NCBI RefSeq assembly: GCF_007830355.1
Contig: NZ_VLKO01000009.1
Span: forward strand, 124,001 to 188,000
Source: Flavobacterium tiangeerense
GTDB taxonomy: Bacteria > Bacteroidota > Bacteroidia > Flavobacteriales > Flavobacteriaceae
DNA: 64,000 bases
Direction: 5' to 3'
Shown: positions 9,417 to 18,902 of the stretch, piece after piece
Numbering within the stretch: position 1 is the first letter of the stretch
Layout of the letters: each line of letters opens with the position of its first letter
Translations under genes and position numbers: made by a program
Notes under the pieces: generated by a model
Seen by the model: only the letters and a program-made list of their open reading frames with translations
The model's database searches: none
What the model was told of the DNA's origin: nothing

Positions 9417-11264
9417 TTAAAATTTAGATGTGTATGTTCTCATCCAGATATGCATCATAAAAAGCGGCATTACATACGGAGTCATTCTCATATCTCCTTT
9501 TTGTAAATTAGAGATCAATTTTTGAATATTGATGTGATTAAAATAAGGCATTTGAAAGAGGTCACTTTTAGCAAAAAGTTCTATTTCTTCCTTAAAAGCA
9601 TCACTGCTTGCCATGTATTTACCCCAAGGTGCACTTAAACCTACTTTTTTAAAGTTTAGAATTTCTTGTGGCAACTTTTTTTCCATTGATTTTTTTAAAA
9701 TGAATTTCCATTTTTTTCCTGAAAACAACCATTTATCCTCTAATGAACCTATTCCAATGATAAGTCTTGGATCCAGAAAAGGTTCTCTACATTCAATTGA
9801 TTCGCCCATTGTACAGCGGTCATTTCGATCCAATAGAGAGCACAAATAAGTATGCTGGTCAAAATAGAGTGCCTGTCTTCGGAGATTATTAGGGTAAATT
9901 GATTTTGCTTCCTCAAATATTTTCATTCGATATTCATTTATTGGAGGATTTTTTATGCCGAAATTTTTTGCAATGTCATTTGGATATATATTTGATCCAT
10001 TAAAAATAACTAAATCGGAATTTGTATTAATTTGAGAATATCGACCCAGTTTTTCCAGTCTTGGTTTGTTATTAAAAAGCTCAAAATTGCTAATCATTGA
10101 TATTGCATTTAACAAGGATGGATATTTTAAAGTTTTATAGCGTACGTAACCTCCCATTAATTCATCTGCTCCTTCACCAGATAAAAGTACTTTTACCTTG
10201 GGTTTTGCCATTTTAGACAGCGCTAAAATATGAGGTTCACTCAAATGTACAATGGGCTCATCTTGGTAATATGTAGCATTAATAAGGTTTTCATATAGAT
10301 TTTCATCTTTTAATTTCATCGTGTGAAATTCATAATCAAACTTTGAGGCTAATCTTTTGGCTAGATGGGACTCATTATGCTCTGCTTCTTCAAAACCCAT
10401 ATTAAAGGTTTGTATTTTTTGATATTTTTGATCGTGTAAAGAAGCTAAAATTGATGATGAGTCTAGACCTCCACTTAATAATACACCCACGGGTACATCA
10501 CTCACCATTCGTAAATTTATAGAATCGTTAAATGTTTCTTGAAACCATTCTATAGGTTTTTTAATTTGGTCTTGATTTTGAATTTCTGTCTTCAAGTCCC
10601 ACCATTTTAAAATCTCTTTCTTACCGTTTTGATGTATAGTTAAGGAGTGACCTGGTAAAACTTTGTTAACATTCTGGTATAAGGTATTTTCACCAGCTAC
10701 AAAACGATTGAATATATATTCCTCTAGTCCGTCAGAAGCTATTTTAAGTGGTACACCAGCAGTAAACAATGCTTTTTGTTCTGAAGCAAAAAATAATGAT
10801 TCATTATGAAACGAATAGTATAGCGGTTTGACACCCATCCTGTCTCGTGCAAGTGTCAATTTTTTTTCTAGTCTATCCCAAATAGCAAAGGCAAATATTC
10901 CATTGAGTTTATTCAGCATTTTCAAGCCATGCAACTGAAATAGTTTCATTAACACCTCTGTGTCTGATGTGTTTTTTATAGTAAGCCCATTGTTTTTTAA
11001 TTCGCTATAAAAGGATTTGTAATTATAAATTTCGCCGTTATAAACCATTATGTATCTTCCGTCTTCGGAGATGTAGGGTTGGTGTCCTGCGATAGTTAAA
11101 TCTATAATGGATAATCTTCTATGTCCTAATCCGATATTTTTATCAATAAAAATTCCTTTGTCATCAGGTCCTCTATGTTCTAGTGAGTCTCTCATTTTAA
11201 GTAAGAGACGTTCATCTACCTTTTTTTGATTTTGTAAATGAAAGATTCCATTAATTCCACACAT
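9417..11264 (-). CDS. Asparagine synthase-like glutamine amidotransferase
   Basis: A 615-residue class-II glutamine amidotransferase fused to an ATP-pyrophosphatase domain. The nucleophile Cys2 (MCGINGIF) and HRGPDDKG are in the N-terminal glutaminase domain. The synthase PP-loop SGGLDSS is at 264-270, and LSGEGADELMGGY follows. It is longer and more divergent than the two AsnB proteins at 49.3 and 53.0 kb. It sits 6 nt downstream of a glycosyltransferase gene. In polysaccharide clusters such AsnB-like proteins often amidate sugar carboxylates, so that role is more likely here than free asparagine synthesis. This is inferred from context only. Confidence 0.85.
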   Translation of the reverse strand: MCGINGIFHLQNQKKVDERLLLKMRDSLEHRGPDDKGIFIDKNIGLGHRRLSIIDLTIAGHQPYISEDGRYIMVYNGEIYNYKSFYSELKNNGLTIKNTSDTEVLMKLFQLHGLKMLNKLNGIFAFAIWDRLEKKLTLARDRMGVKPLYYSFHNESLFFASEQKALFTAGVPLKIASDGLEEYIFNRFVAGENTLYQNVNKVLPGHSLTIHQNGKKEILKWWDLKTEIQNQDQIKKPIEWFQETFNDSINLRMVSDVPVGVLLSGGLDSSSILASLHDQKYQKIQTFNMGFEEAEHNESHLAKRLASKFDYEFHTMKLKDENLYENLINATYYQDEPIVHLSEPHILALSKMAKPKVKVLLSGEGADELMGGYVRYKTLKYPSLLNAISMISNFELFNNKPRLEKLGRYSQINTNSDLVIFNGSNIYPNDIAKNFGIKNPPINEYRMKIFEEAKSIYPNNLRRQALYFDQHTYLCSLLDRNDRCTMGESIECREPFLDPRLIIGIGSLEDKWLFSGKKWKFILKKSMEKKLPQEILNFKKVGLSAPWGKYMASSDAFKEEIELFAKSDLFQMPYFNHINIQKLISNLQKGDMRMTPYVMPLFMMHIWMRTYTSKF

Positions 11265-11270
11265 AATGAG

Positions 11271-12332
11271 TTATTTCTTGGCGTTTATTAGAGTATGGTA
11301 TTTATTGGCAATTTCCTTCATATTTATTTTGTAATTAGCTTTTTGAGAGCAAAAATTGTAATTAATTTCGGTAGCGTTTTTAATGCTATTTGTGTTGTTG
11401 ATGGTCCATAGAATTTCTTGAGCAAGCTTGTTATAATCCCCCACAGGTACTAGTTGTCCATTTTCTTTATTTTCAATATAATTTTTATTTCCAGGAATAT
11501 CACTTACAATAGGATAGCAACGTGTGGCCATTGCTTCAAAAAGTGATGCCGAAACTCCTTCTGTAACAGGCATGCTAATATACAGATTCGCTTTTTTAAG
11601 GTAGTTAGGTAACTGTGTATTTAAAATTCTTCCAGTAAAATGTACTTTAGGAGCTATATTTAAATTTTGAGCTAGTTTTTTTAAATTTAAAAGCTCTTTG
11701 CCGTCACCTACAAATGTCAATTCAAAATCTATTTCTTTTTTATGTAAGATTCCAAAAGCTTTCAAAATGACATCATGCCCATACTCAGGACATAAGGAAC
11801 GGGTGACAATAGCATTTATTTTGCCAGAAAAGGTTTTTTGTGGACAATTGAACTTTTCGAGATCAATACCCTTTGGTAAAACCAAAACTTTTTGCATGTC
11901 AATATTTGCTTTTTGCATGGATTGTGACATCACAGGACCCCAAGCATGGATTAAAGTTGCATGTTTAAAAGCGTATTTTTGCATTCTTTTTTTTATAGGG
12001 TACAAGATGGAATTTTTTGGCCATAAATCAGTGTAACCTTGTTGCGCAATTGCTACGGGTTTAATCCCGCATAAAACAGCCAGAAAACCATAGCTAGTAG
12101 TTCTTTCAGCAATAATCATATCTGGTTTTTCAATACGAATAATTTTTTTTACGTGTGGTAGTGCACAAGTGTATTCTAAAAGTCTTAGTAGTCTGTTTTT
12201 TATATTGTTACTAGGTTTTTTTAATTCCCAAGTAATGATTTCAAAGTCGCCAAATTCTTGTAGACCTCTAATCCAAGTGATAGCATCTGCGCGGTAGGTT
12301 TCACCTAAAAAAAGGATCTTTCGCTTTTTCAT
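11271..12332 (-). CDS. GT4 glycosyltransferase
   Basis: A 353-residue GT-B enzyme of the GT4 family. The N-terminal half has FLGETYRADAITWIRGL. The C-terminal nucleotide-sugar domain has the TRSLCPEYGHDVILKAF, FVGDGKELL and FTGRI segments and the EGVSASLFEAMA donor-binding motif. No signal or membrane helix is visible, so it acts at the cytoplasmic face. It starts 1 nt from the DUF2461 stop and ends 6 nt before the asnB-like start, so the three genes are translationally close. It probably contributes to a surface glycan with the neighbouring amidotransferase. Sugar specificity is unknown. Confidence 0.85.
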   Translation of the reverse strand: MKKRKILFLGETYRADAITWIRGLQEFGDFEIITWELKKPSNNIKNRLLRLLEYTCALPHVKKIIRIEKPDMIIAERTTSYGFLAVLCGIKPVAIAQQGYTDLWPKNSILYPIKKRMQKYAFKHATLIHAWGPVMSQSMQKANIDMQKVLVLPKGIDLEKFNCPQKTFSGKINAIVTRSLCPEYGHDVILKAFGILHKKEIDFELTFVGDGKELLNLKKLAQNLNIAPKVHFTGRILNTQLPNYLKKANLYISMPVTEGVSASLFEAMATRCYPIVSDIPGNKNYIENKENGQLVPVGDYNKLAQEILWTINNTNSIKNATEINYNFCSQKANYKINMKEIANKYHTLINAKK

Positions 12333-12333
12333 T

Positions 12334-13005
12334 TTATTCGGTCGTTAAGGCACGATTGATAAAATCATTTAGCGGTTTCAAAAGAATCAATTTTTGACAA
12401 ATGGTTTCGGTAAAGTTCTCTTTTGCAGCGTCATGATAATCAATTTTATGTGATGATTCAAAACTTTTGAGTTTTAATAAATCAATTGCAGGATGGTCTT
12501 TATCATATCCACGTGGCGGATTTTTTAATAGGTCTTTTTCATTCCTGTCAAGGTCACCAAATTCTTTTTTGAATTTTTTCTCGGCCAGTATGGCTTCTAA
12601 ATCTTCAAGAAAAAATGCAATTTCTCTTCGTATTTTTTTGACATCTTCAGCCTCTGGGCAGTACAAGCCTCCTGCTATAAAGCTACCGCTTTTTTCTAGA
12701 TGAATGTAATAACCGGATCTATTATGACCTTTGGCACCAGATGAAATCCAGATGCCTAAATGGGATTTATAAGGTGTTTTGTCTTTAGAAAAACGAATGT
12801 CTCTATTGATTCTAAAAGTGCAATTTTTAACTTCAAGTAGTTCTAGACTTGGGTCTAATGGTTTTAGAGTGTCTAGCAAGTCAGCAACAAATCTTTTATA
12901 ATCTGTCTTAAAAGCTTCGTATCGTTTTTTTTGATCCAAAAACCAATCTCTGTTATTATTGGCCTTTAAATCTTCTAGAAATTGAAGTGATTCTTTTGTG
13001 AGCAT
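12334..13005 (-). CDS. DUF2461 family protein
   Basis: A 223-residue protein of the DUF2461 (TIGR02453) family, recognised from LEDLKANNNRDWFLDQKKRY, FRINRDIRFSKDKTPYK and the AGGLYCPEAEDVKKIRREI segment. It has no signal peptide or membrane helix, so it is probably cytosolic. The family is widespread and conserved, but I know of no established biochemical role. It is packed between the rhodanese-thioredoxin gene (5 nt) and the GT4 gene (1 nt), so it is almost certainly in their operon, which by itself does not define its function. Confidence 0.85.
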   Translation of the reverse strand: MLTKESLQFLEDLKANNNRDWFLDQKKRYEAFKTDYKRFVADLLDTLKPLDPSLELLEVKNCTFRINRDIRFSKDKTPYKSHLGIWISSGAKGHNRSGYYIHLEKSGSFIAGGLYCPEAEDVKKIRREIAFFLEDLEAILAEKKFKKEFGDLDRNEKDLLKNPPRGYDKDHPAIDLLKLKSFESSHKIDYHDAAKENFTETICQKLILLKPLNDFINRALTTE

Positions 13006-13010
13006 ATACG

Positions 13011-13712
13011 TTATTGTATTTGTTTTTTTAGATCAACTTCCGTTATGTAGCCTGATTGTTGCCATTTTATTTTGGTTCCTTCATATAACAATAAAGTAGG
13101 GAGCTCACTAATTTTCAATTCACTCATTAGTGTTTTGTTTTTATCCGCGTCCAGCCTAATTATGGTAACGTTATTAGCAAGTTCAGTTTGCATAGTTTTA
13201 ATATATGGCTCCATTTTTTTACATGGAGCGCACCACTCAGCATAGAAATTTAAGAGTACTTTTTTATCACTATTGGTGATTTTGTTGTACTCATCTCTAG
13301 TCATGCCTATCGCTTTATTACTTGTTTTTGCAAGTCCAGCGGCTTCCCATTTTAAGATCCCACCTTTCATTTCGTAGACTGTTGTAAATCCTAACTCATT
13401 TAGTTTTTCATGAGCACTTTGACTTCGACCTCCAGCTTTGCAGTAAATAAAAACAGGTTTTTTAGGGTCTAACTTGGCTACTTCTTTTTCAAAACTGGTA
13501 CCAAGCCAGTCAATGTTGATGGCATTATCTAAATGATAAGATGAAAATTCTTGGGGTGTACGCACATCTATAATTTGAGCGTTTGGCGTTTGTTTTATTT
13601 TGTCACTAAAAATTTGAGCTTCAATGGTTTTTGTTTTAATAGCTTCTTGTCCGTTGCAAGAGGTAATTAATGTGGTACATGCCAGAATTACTAAGGTTTT
13701 AAATAGATTCAT
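13011..13712 (-). CDS. Rhodanese-thioredoxin fusion lipoprotein
   Basis: A 233-residue envelope protein joining two redox or sulfur domains. A lipobox (LITSC, Cys19) is followed by a rhodanese domain (about 33-130) whose active-site loop is CKAGGRS (Cys91). A thioredoxin-like domain (about 140-230) contains the catalytic CAPC at 161-164. The fusion probably acts in periplasmic thiol or persulfide handling, with Cys91 and the CxxC pair able to relay electrons or sulfur. It is the first gene of the minus-strand run and has a candidate -7 box 25 nt upstream. Substrates are unknown. Confidence 0.88.
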   Translation of the reverse strand: MNLFKTLVILACTTLITSCNGQEAIKTKTIEAQIFSDKIKQTPNAQIIDVRTPQEFSSYHLDNAINIDWLGTSFEKEVAKLDPKKPVFIYCKAGGRSQSAHEKLNELGFTTVYEMKGGILKWEAAGLAKTSNKAIGMTRDEYNKITNSDKKVLLNFYAEWCAPCKKMEPYIKTMQTELANNVTIIRLDADKNKTLMSELKISELPTLLLYEGTKIKWQQSGYITEVDLKKQIQ

Positions 13713-13737
13713 TTTATTTGGGGTAATTTGTGTTCTT

Positions 13738-13745
13738 CAAAAATA
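13738..13745 (-). promoter_or_regulatory. Candidate -7 box for the rhodanese-thioredoxin operon
   Basis: The minus strand reads TATTTTTG (TAnnTTTG) 25 nt before the start codon. Confidence 0.5.
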
Positions 13746-13853
13746 CTTAATTTCTATTGGTTTTTGGGCTTTCGTAGCTATATTTTATAGTTTACCATGC
13801 ACCAGAATTTAAAATGAATAAGACATGATTTAATGATTCATAAAAGAATCGTA

Positions 13854-15974
13854 TTACTTATTTAAAAGTGTATGAATTTTAAAAAATAGTTCTTCCTTGT
13901 TTATTGGTTTTATCAAAATGTCATCTATTTGCAGCTCTTTCAGGTTTTCAGTATTCATATAGGAGTCACCTGTAATCACTAGGATTGGTACTTCGGCATT
14001 TTTATTAGGTATTTTTTTGATGTCTTCTACAAAGTCAAATCCAGAATATTCACTTATTTGTAAATCGGTAAGAATTAAGTCAGCTTCATTTGTTTTTAAA
14101 TACGTTTTTGCCGACTCTACATCTTGAAAAGTGGTAGCTTTAAAGTGTATTTTTTCTATTAACTTTTTCAAAAGCAGCAATGTCATTGGGTCATCATCAA
14201 CTACAACAACTTCTGTAGTTTTGTCTTTAAATTGGTTTAATAGTTTTGTTTCGCTAGTTTCTTGCTCCTCATTTGATGGTTCTAGCATCAGGAAGAACGA
14301 AATTTCAGTTCCAATATTTAGTTCGCTTTTTACTGATATTTCTCCCTTAAAGAGGGAAATAATATTTTTGCAAAGTGTGAGTCCAAGACCTGCTCCAAAA
14401 CTTATTTGCTCTTGATGGGCTTTACTTTGGTAAAACTTATCAAAAATTTTATCTACTTCTTCAGCGGGAATTCCAGCTCCTGTGTCGGTAATTTTCACAT
14501 CAAATCTATAATTTTCACCTATTTTTTGGAGGGCTGTAACTACTGTAATTGATCCTTTTTTGGTAAACTTTATTGCATTACCTATAATGTTGTAAAACAA
14601 CTGGTGAATTTTAACATTATCTGCCCAAACACTTTCGTCTAGCTCTGTAGGAATGGAATATTTAATTTCGAGTTGCTTCAATTCAGCCAGCGCTTTTAAA
14701 GATTCTAAAATAGCACTGACCTCTGTTTTTAAGTTCATCTTGGTATTATACAGGAGTAATGTATTGTTTTCATTTTTAAAAAAATCCAAAATTTGACTTA
14801 CTGTTATTTGCAAGGAGTTAGCAGTAAAATACAAGGAGTCAATTGGTGAGTTTAATGAAGGGTCTGTGTTTGAATTTTTAATTTTTCTAGAAAAGTTTGA
14901 AATAATATTCAATGGCGCTCTCATTTCATGGCTAATCATTCCAATTAGTTGATTCTTTTTGTCTAGATTAATTTCGGCATTTTGTCTTAGGATGTTCAAA
15001 TTCTTTTCAAGTATGAAAGAGTAGATGGTGTACAATAGCAGTAGAAAAGTGATGATGCTTATGGCAATTAATAAGTTAAAAATAAATTGTTTCTTTTCAA
15101 CTAGTTTAGAATTGTATTCCTTTATGTTCTGCAAGTATTCTATTTTATTCAACTCTTGAGCTGAACTAGAATAAATCAAGACAATTTCTTGACTTTTTGT
15201 TAATATGTTTTTATTAATTTTAATGAGTTCGTTGTCTTTTTCTTTGAGTGCAAAATGAACTTTTTGCAATTTAGACACTTCGTTTTTGTAATAATTCTCA
15301 GTAACCTGAAAAATATTTTTCAATTGCTCTTCAAAGGAACCTGCTTTTTCTTGGTTGTTAAAAACCATTTTTATAACAGATTTCACTTCCTCTTTGTCAA
15401 CATCATTTTTACCAGCAATAGCATTTCCAAGTCTGCCAAAAAAACCTTTCTTTTTTGTTACAACGGCTGTTTTTGTAGTATCGTAACTGATTGAACTTAG
15501 AACTTTTTCATAATTGTATGATTTTAATTTGAAATTTAAATCATTTGGAGATGTTTTATTAAGATTTGAATTCATGATGGCGTCAAACTCATTACGCAGT
15601 TTTCCCATATCACTTTCTAATCCTAATTTTGATTTAATGATGGTTTTGAAAGCAACATTTTTTTGAGTCAAGCTGCTTAGTTTTTCAAGATCATTAATCA
15701 TCTTTTTTATGGCTTCTTGATATTTTATATACCGTTGCGTTGAATTGGTATTTAAATATTCATTGAAGGCATTATTAGCTTCAAAATAACTTTTTATAGC
15801 TTCATTAGACAAGGTCAAAGCTTCATTGGGCTTTGCAAGAGCATCAATTGAGTTATAAATGTTATTTTGGATTTTTGTTTCAGAATACCAAAAATTAAAT
15901 GCTACAATTTGCAAAGCAATGATAGAAATAAAAAGAAATATGTGGACTATTTTTCTATTTTTAATAGGAATCAT
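13854..15974 (-). CDS. Hybrid sensor histidine kinase/response regulator
   Basis: A 706-residue membrane two-component hybrid. A first helix (about 9-27) and a second (about 298-322) enclose a large, Lys/Asn-rich, mostly helical periplasmic sensor without recognised motifs. The DHp helix carries the phospho-acceptor in SHEMRAP (His349). The ATPase domain has a DTGAGIPAEEVDKIFDKFYQ box and GAGLGLTLCK. The receiver domain starts at VVVVDDDP and its phospho-acceptor is Asp637 (LTDLQ), with the switch Lys in LIKPIN. No HPt or output domain is attached, so a separate partner is expected. It lies 27 nt downstream of recF. The signal is unknown. Confidence 0.92.
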   Translation of the reverse strand: MIPIKNRKIVHIFLFISIIALQIVAFNFWYSETKIQNNIYNSIDALAKPNEALTLSNEAIKSYFEANNAFNEYLNTNSTQRYIKYQEAIKKMINDLEKLSSLTQKNVAFKTIIKSKLGLESDMGKLRNEFDAIMNSNLNKTSPNDLNFKLKSYNYEKVLSSISYDTTKTAVVTKKKGFFGRLGNAIAGKNDVDKEEVKSVIKMVFNNQEKAGSFEEQLKNIFQVTENYYKNEVSKLQKVHFALKEKDNELIKINKNILTKSQEIVLIYSSSAQELNKIEYLQNIKEYNSKLVEKKQFIFNLLIAISIITFLLLLYTIYSFILEKNLNILRQNAEINLDKKNQLIGMISHEMRAPLNIISNFSRKIKNSNTDPSLNSPIDSLYFTANSLQITVSQILDFFKNENNTLLLYNTKMNLKTEVSAILESLKALAELKQLEIKYSIPTELDESVWADNVKIHQLFYNIIGNAIKFTKKGSITVVTALQKIGENYRFDVKITDTGAGIPAEEVDKIFDKFYQSKAHQEQISFGAGLGLTLCKNIISLFKGEISVKSELNIGTEISFFLMLEPSNEEQETSETKLLNQFKDKTTEVVVVDDDPMTLLLLKKLIEKIHFKATTFQDVESAKTYLKTNEADLILTDLQISEYSGFDFVEDIKKIPNKNAEVPILVITGDSYMNTENLKELQIDDILIKPINKEELFFKIHTLLNK

Positions 15975-16001
15975 TTCGTTTGATTTTGGTTCGTAATAAG
16001 T

Positions 16002-17081
16002 TTATAGATTAAAAATTTTATAAGACTGATGCGTAGACTTTACAATGGCCTCTGTTCGGTCTGAATGTGTGTCTGTTATGAATAATTGTCCAAAAGTAGC
16101 ACTATTTACCATTTCGATAATTTTACTAACTCTACTTTCATCAAGTTTGTCAAAAATATCATCAAAAAGTAAAATGGGTTTCACACCACTTTGTTTTTTT
16201 AAAAATTCAAATTGAGCCAGTTTTAATGCAATCAAAAATGATTTTTGCTGTCCTTGTGAACCAAATTTTTTAATGGGATGCTCGTCAATTTGAAAAACTA
16301 AATCGTCTTTATGGATGCCTACACTAGTATATTGTAGTGCTCTGTCTTTTGTAATGCTTTCTTCTAGCAAGGATAAAAAACCTTTTTGGGATAAGTGACT
16401 TTCATAGAGCAACTGAACGGTTTCCTCTGATCCAGTGATTGCTTTGTGATGAGCAATAAAAATAGGTAGAAATTGAGCTACAAAATCTTTTCGTTTTTCA
16501 AAAATCGAATTCCCTAATCCAGTTAATTGTTCATTATAGATAGAAAGGGTATCTGCATCGTAGACATGATTGAGAGCAAAATATTTAAGCAAAGCATTGC
16601 GTTGGCTTATTACCTTATTATAATGTATTAATTCCTGGAGGTAGTGCGCATCCAGTTGAGATATTACACTGTCCATAAATTTCCTCCTAGTTTCACTACC
16701 TTCCACAATCAAATCTCTATCTGCGGGCGAAATGATAACAAGTGGTATAAAACCGATGTGGTCTGAAAATTTGTCGTAATTCTTACCGTTGCGTTTGAGT
16801 ATTTTTTTTTGTCCTTTTTTTAGGCTACAAACTATTTGCTCCGTTCTTTCATTTTTTTCAAATTCAGCATCAATGACAAAAAATTCCTCACCGTGTTTGA
16901 TATTTTGAACCGCTAGTGGGTTAAAATAACTTTTGCCATAAGACAAATGATAAATTGCATCCAGAACATTGGTTTTGCCAATGCCGTTTTTACCTACAAA
17001 ACAATTTATTTTATGGTCAAAATCAAAGCTTGCCTCTGAAAAATTTTTATAATTGAAGAGCGAAATTTTTTTTAAATACAT
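16002..17081 (-). CDS. recF: DNA replication/repair protein RecF
   Basis: RecF is an SMC-like ATPase that helps RecO and RecR load RecA at gaps and stalled forks. The 359-residue protein has the Walker A GKNGIGKT (30-37), the RecF signature around [20 protein letters not shown], the signature motif [20 protein letters not shown], and a Walker B/D-loop [12 protein letters not shown] near the end. The size is normal. In many bacteria recF lies between dnaN and gyrB near the origin; here it is apart from both and heads a unit with a histidine kinase. Confidence 0.95.
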   Translation of the reverse strand: MYLKKISLFNYKNFSEASFDFDHKINCFVGKNGIGKTNVLDAIYHLSYGKSYFNPLAVQNIKHGEEFFVIDAEFEKNERTEQIVCSLKKGQKKILKRNGKNYDKFSDHIGFIPLVIISPADRDLIVEGSETRRKFMDSVISQLDAHYLQELIHYNKVISQRNALLKYFALNHVYDADTLSIYNEQLTGLGNSIFEKRKDFVAQFLPIFIAHHKAITGSEETVQLLYESHLSQKGFLSLLEESITKDRALQYTSVGIHKDDLVFQIDEHPIKKFGSQGQQKSFLIALKLAQFEFLKKQSGVKPILLFDDIFDKLDESRVSKIIEMVNSATFGQLFITDTHSDRTEAIVKSTHQSYKIFNL

Positions 17082-17283
17082 GAGAAAGTCTTGCTACAAA
17101 GGCGATCAAGGTTTTTGGAAAGGAGTTTTTTATAAGGGTGCAAATTATTGAAAAATATCCACATAACCCGCTTTTGTAGTTTTTCAATTTTGAAATATTT
17201 TATCAAAAGTGAATCGTACCAATACAACTTTATTTTTTTTTAATATTAAATCCTTTTTTTTATGTGGGTTTGAATAAAAATTT

Positions 17284-17291
17284 TATTTTTG
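17284..17291 (+). promoter_or_regulatory. Candidate -7 box for the TPR-ribH unit
   Basis: TATTTTTG (TAnnTTTG) lies 22 nt before the start codon. A TTTG at 17269-17272 is too close to serve as the -33 element. Confidence 0.5.
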
Positions 17292-17313
17292 CGATTCACT
17301 AAATTAAATTTAA

Positions 17314-18090
17314 ATGGCAACTTATAATAAAAGAGGATATAAAGCACCAAAAGAAAAAGAAGTAAAAGAAGAAGCGGTAGAAGCAGTAGTTATTGATGAA
17401 AAAGACAGTACCACAGCCGAAGTATTTTCTAAATTAGATGAAACCGCATCAAGAACTGAAGACTTTGTTGCTAAAAATCAAAAAGTTATTATAGGACTAG
17501 TTGCTGCAGCTGCAATTGTAACACTTGGTTATTTAGCATACCAACGTTTAATTGCTGCTCCTGCACAAGAAGAAGCTGCCAATGAAATGTTTGTGGCACA
17601 ACAAAATTTTCAAAAAGCGACTGATGGAGTTTCAAGTGACTCGTTATATAAATTGTCTTTAAACGGATCTGAAGGGAAATTTGGTTTCCTAAAAATTGCT
17701 GACGAATATTCTGGCACTGATGCAGGAAATCTAGCTAATTACTATGCAGGTATTGCTTATTTAAATACTGGGAAATACACTGAAGCAATTGATTATTTAT
17801 CAAAATTCAAATCAGAGGATATCATGTTAAGCGCTCTTGCAAAAGGTGCTATTGGTGATGCTTATGCTCAAAAAAACCAACCAAAAGAGGCTCTTGAAAA
17901 TTACATCAACGCAGCTGGAACTAACAAAAACGATTTTATAACTCCTCGTTTTTTATTAAAAGCTGGTAAAGTAGCTCTTACATTAGGTAACAAAGCTGAT
18001 GCATTGAAATATTTTACAGATATCAAAGAAAATTACGAATCATCTCCAGAGGCTGCATCTGTTGATGTTTTAATTGGTCTGTCTCAATAA
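17314..18090 (+). CDS. Tail-anchored-type TPR membrane protein (YfgM-like)
   Basis: A 258-residue protein with a charged Lys/Glu-rich cytoplasmic N-terminus, a single membrane helix at about 57-76 (KVIIGLVAAAAIVTLGYLAY) and a periplasmic tetratricopeptide region (about 90-258). TPR-like units are seen at NLANYYAGIAYLNTGKYTEA and GAIGDAYAQKNQPKEALENY. The layout is that of the YfgM/ancillary-translocon class, proposed to couple periplasmic chaperones with Sec. That assignment is by architecture only. The gene is 78 nt upstream of ribH and is likely co-transcribed, a pairing that does not explain its function. Confidence 0.75.
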   Translation: MATYNKRGYKAPKEKEVKEEAVEAVVIDEKDSTTAEVFSKLDETASRTEDFVAKNQKVIIGLVAAAAIVTLGYLAYQRLIAAPAQEEAANEMFVAQQNFQKATDGVSSDSLYKLSLNGSEGKFGFLKIADEYSGTDAGNLANYYAGIAYLNTGKYTEAIDYLSKFKSEDIMLSALAKGAIGDAYAQKNQPKEALENYINAAGTNKNDFITPRFLLKAGKVALTLGNKADALKYFTDIKENYESSPEAASVDVLIGLSQ

Positions 18091-18168
18091 AAATAAAAAG
18101 TACACAGGTTGCAGGATACCGTTTTGAGAAACTGTATATTGCAACTTAATACTGAAATCTAAAATAAG

Positions 18169-18741
18169 ATGGCTACCGAGAATAAAAATTTATCTGAATA
18201 CGACAAAAACGCGATACCAGATGCGAAAAATTTTCGTTTTGGAATTGTTGTCGCAGAATGGAATGAGAACATAACTGAGGGATTATTCAATGGAGCGTTT
18301 ACCGCTTTAGTTGAGAATGATGTTCCCGAAACAAATATTATTCGATGGAACGTTCCAGGAAGTTTTGAACTTATTTATGGTTCAAAGAAAATGTTACAAA
18401 CACAAAACGTGGATGCAGTAATCGCAATTGGGTGTGTAATTCAAGGGCAAACAAAACATTTTGATTTTGTATGCGAAGGGGTTACTCAAGGAATTAAAGA
18501 CTTAAACATTCAAACCGATATTCCTGTGATTTTTTGTGTACTTACAGATAATACCATGCAACAGTCTATTGACAGAAGCGGTGGTATTCATGGTAACAAA
18601 GGAACAGAAGCTGCTATTGCTGCTATTAAAATGGCATACATTCGTCAACAAGCATCATTAAATAGTACTTTTAAGAACCAACAATTCTTGTCTTCAGGTA
18701 CCTTACAAATAGAGAATTTACCACTAGGATTAACAGAATAA
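18169..18741 (+). CDS. ribH: 6,7-dimethyl-8-ribityllumazine synthase
   Basis: RibH condenses 5-amino-6-ribitylamino-uracil with 3,4-dihydroxybutanone phosphate in riboflavin synthesis and usually forms pentamers or 60-mer capsids. Family motifs visible are FGIVVAEWNENIT, the VPGSFEL loop, AIGCVIQGQTKHFDFVCEG (with the catalytic His) and GVLTDN-like CVLTDNTMQQSIDR. At 190 residues it exceeds the common 155-165. About 25 extra residues follow RQQASLN at the C-terminus. Other riboflavin genes are not nearby. The terminator just after the gene closes the unit. Confidence 0.95.
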   Translation: MATENKNLSEYDKNAIPDAKNFRFGIVVAEWNENITEGLFNGAFTALVENDVPETNIIRWNVPGSFELIYGSKKMLQTQNVDAVIAIGCVIQGQTKHFDFVCEGVTQGIKDLNIQTDIPVIFCVLTDNTMQQSIDRSGGIHGNKGTEAAIAAIKMAYIRQQASLNSTFKNQQFLSSGTLQIENLPLGLTE

Positions 18742-18760
18742 AGAAATAATAATTTTTTCA

Positions 18761-18798
18761 AAAAAAGCCTATACTTTAATCATTGTATAGGTTTTTTT
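18761..18798 (+). terminator. Rho-independent terminator after ribH
   Basis: A 14-bp stem (18761-18774 with 18785-18798, one G-T pair) ends in a run of seven T. Confidence 0.88.
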
Positions 18799-18827
18799 AG
18801 TTTAATTTATGAGTGTTTTTACTGTAT

Positions 18828-18852
18828 TACCTTTGTAAAATCACTAAATTTG
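18828..18852 (+). promoter_or_regulatory. Two candidate -7 boxes upstream of mutL
   Basis: TACCTTTG (18828-18835) and TAAATTTG (18845-18852) both match TAnnTTTG, 67 and 50 nt before the mutL start. Confidence 0.45.
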
Positions 18853-18902
18853 TACAACTTGGTTTTGAACCAAAAACCATTTTTTAAATCTAATTTTTTT
18901 TA

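Noticed and set aside
17150..17165. Single DnaA-box-like site (atatccaca) near recF as an origin signal
   Set aside because: One imperfect match only, with no cluster, no AT-rich unwinding array and no dnaA nearby.
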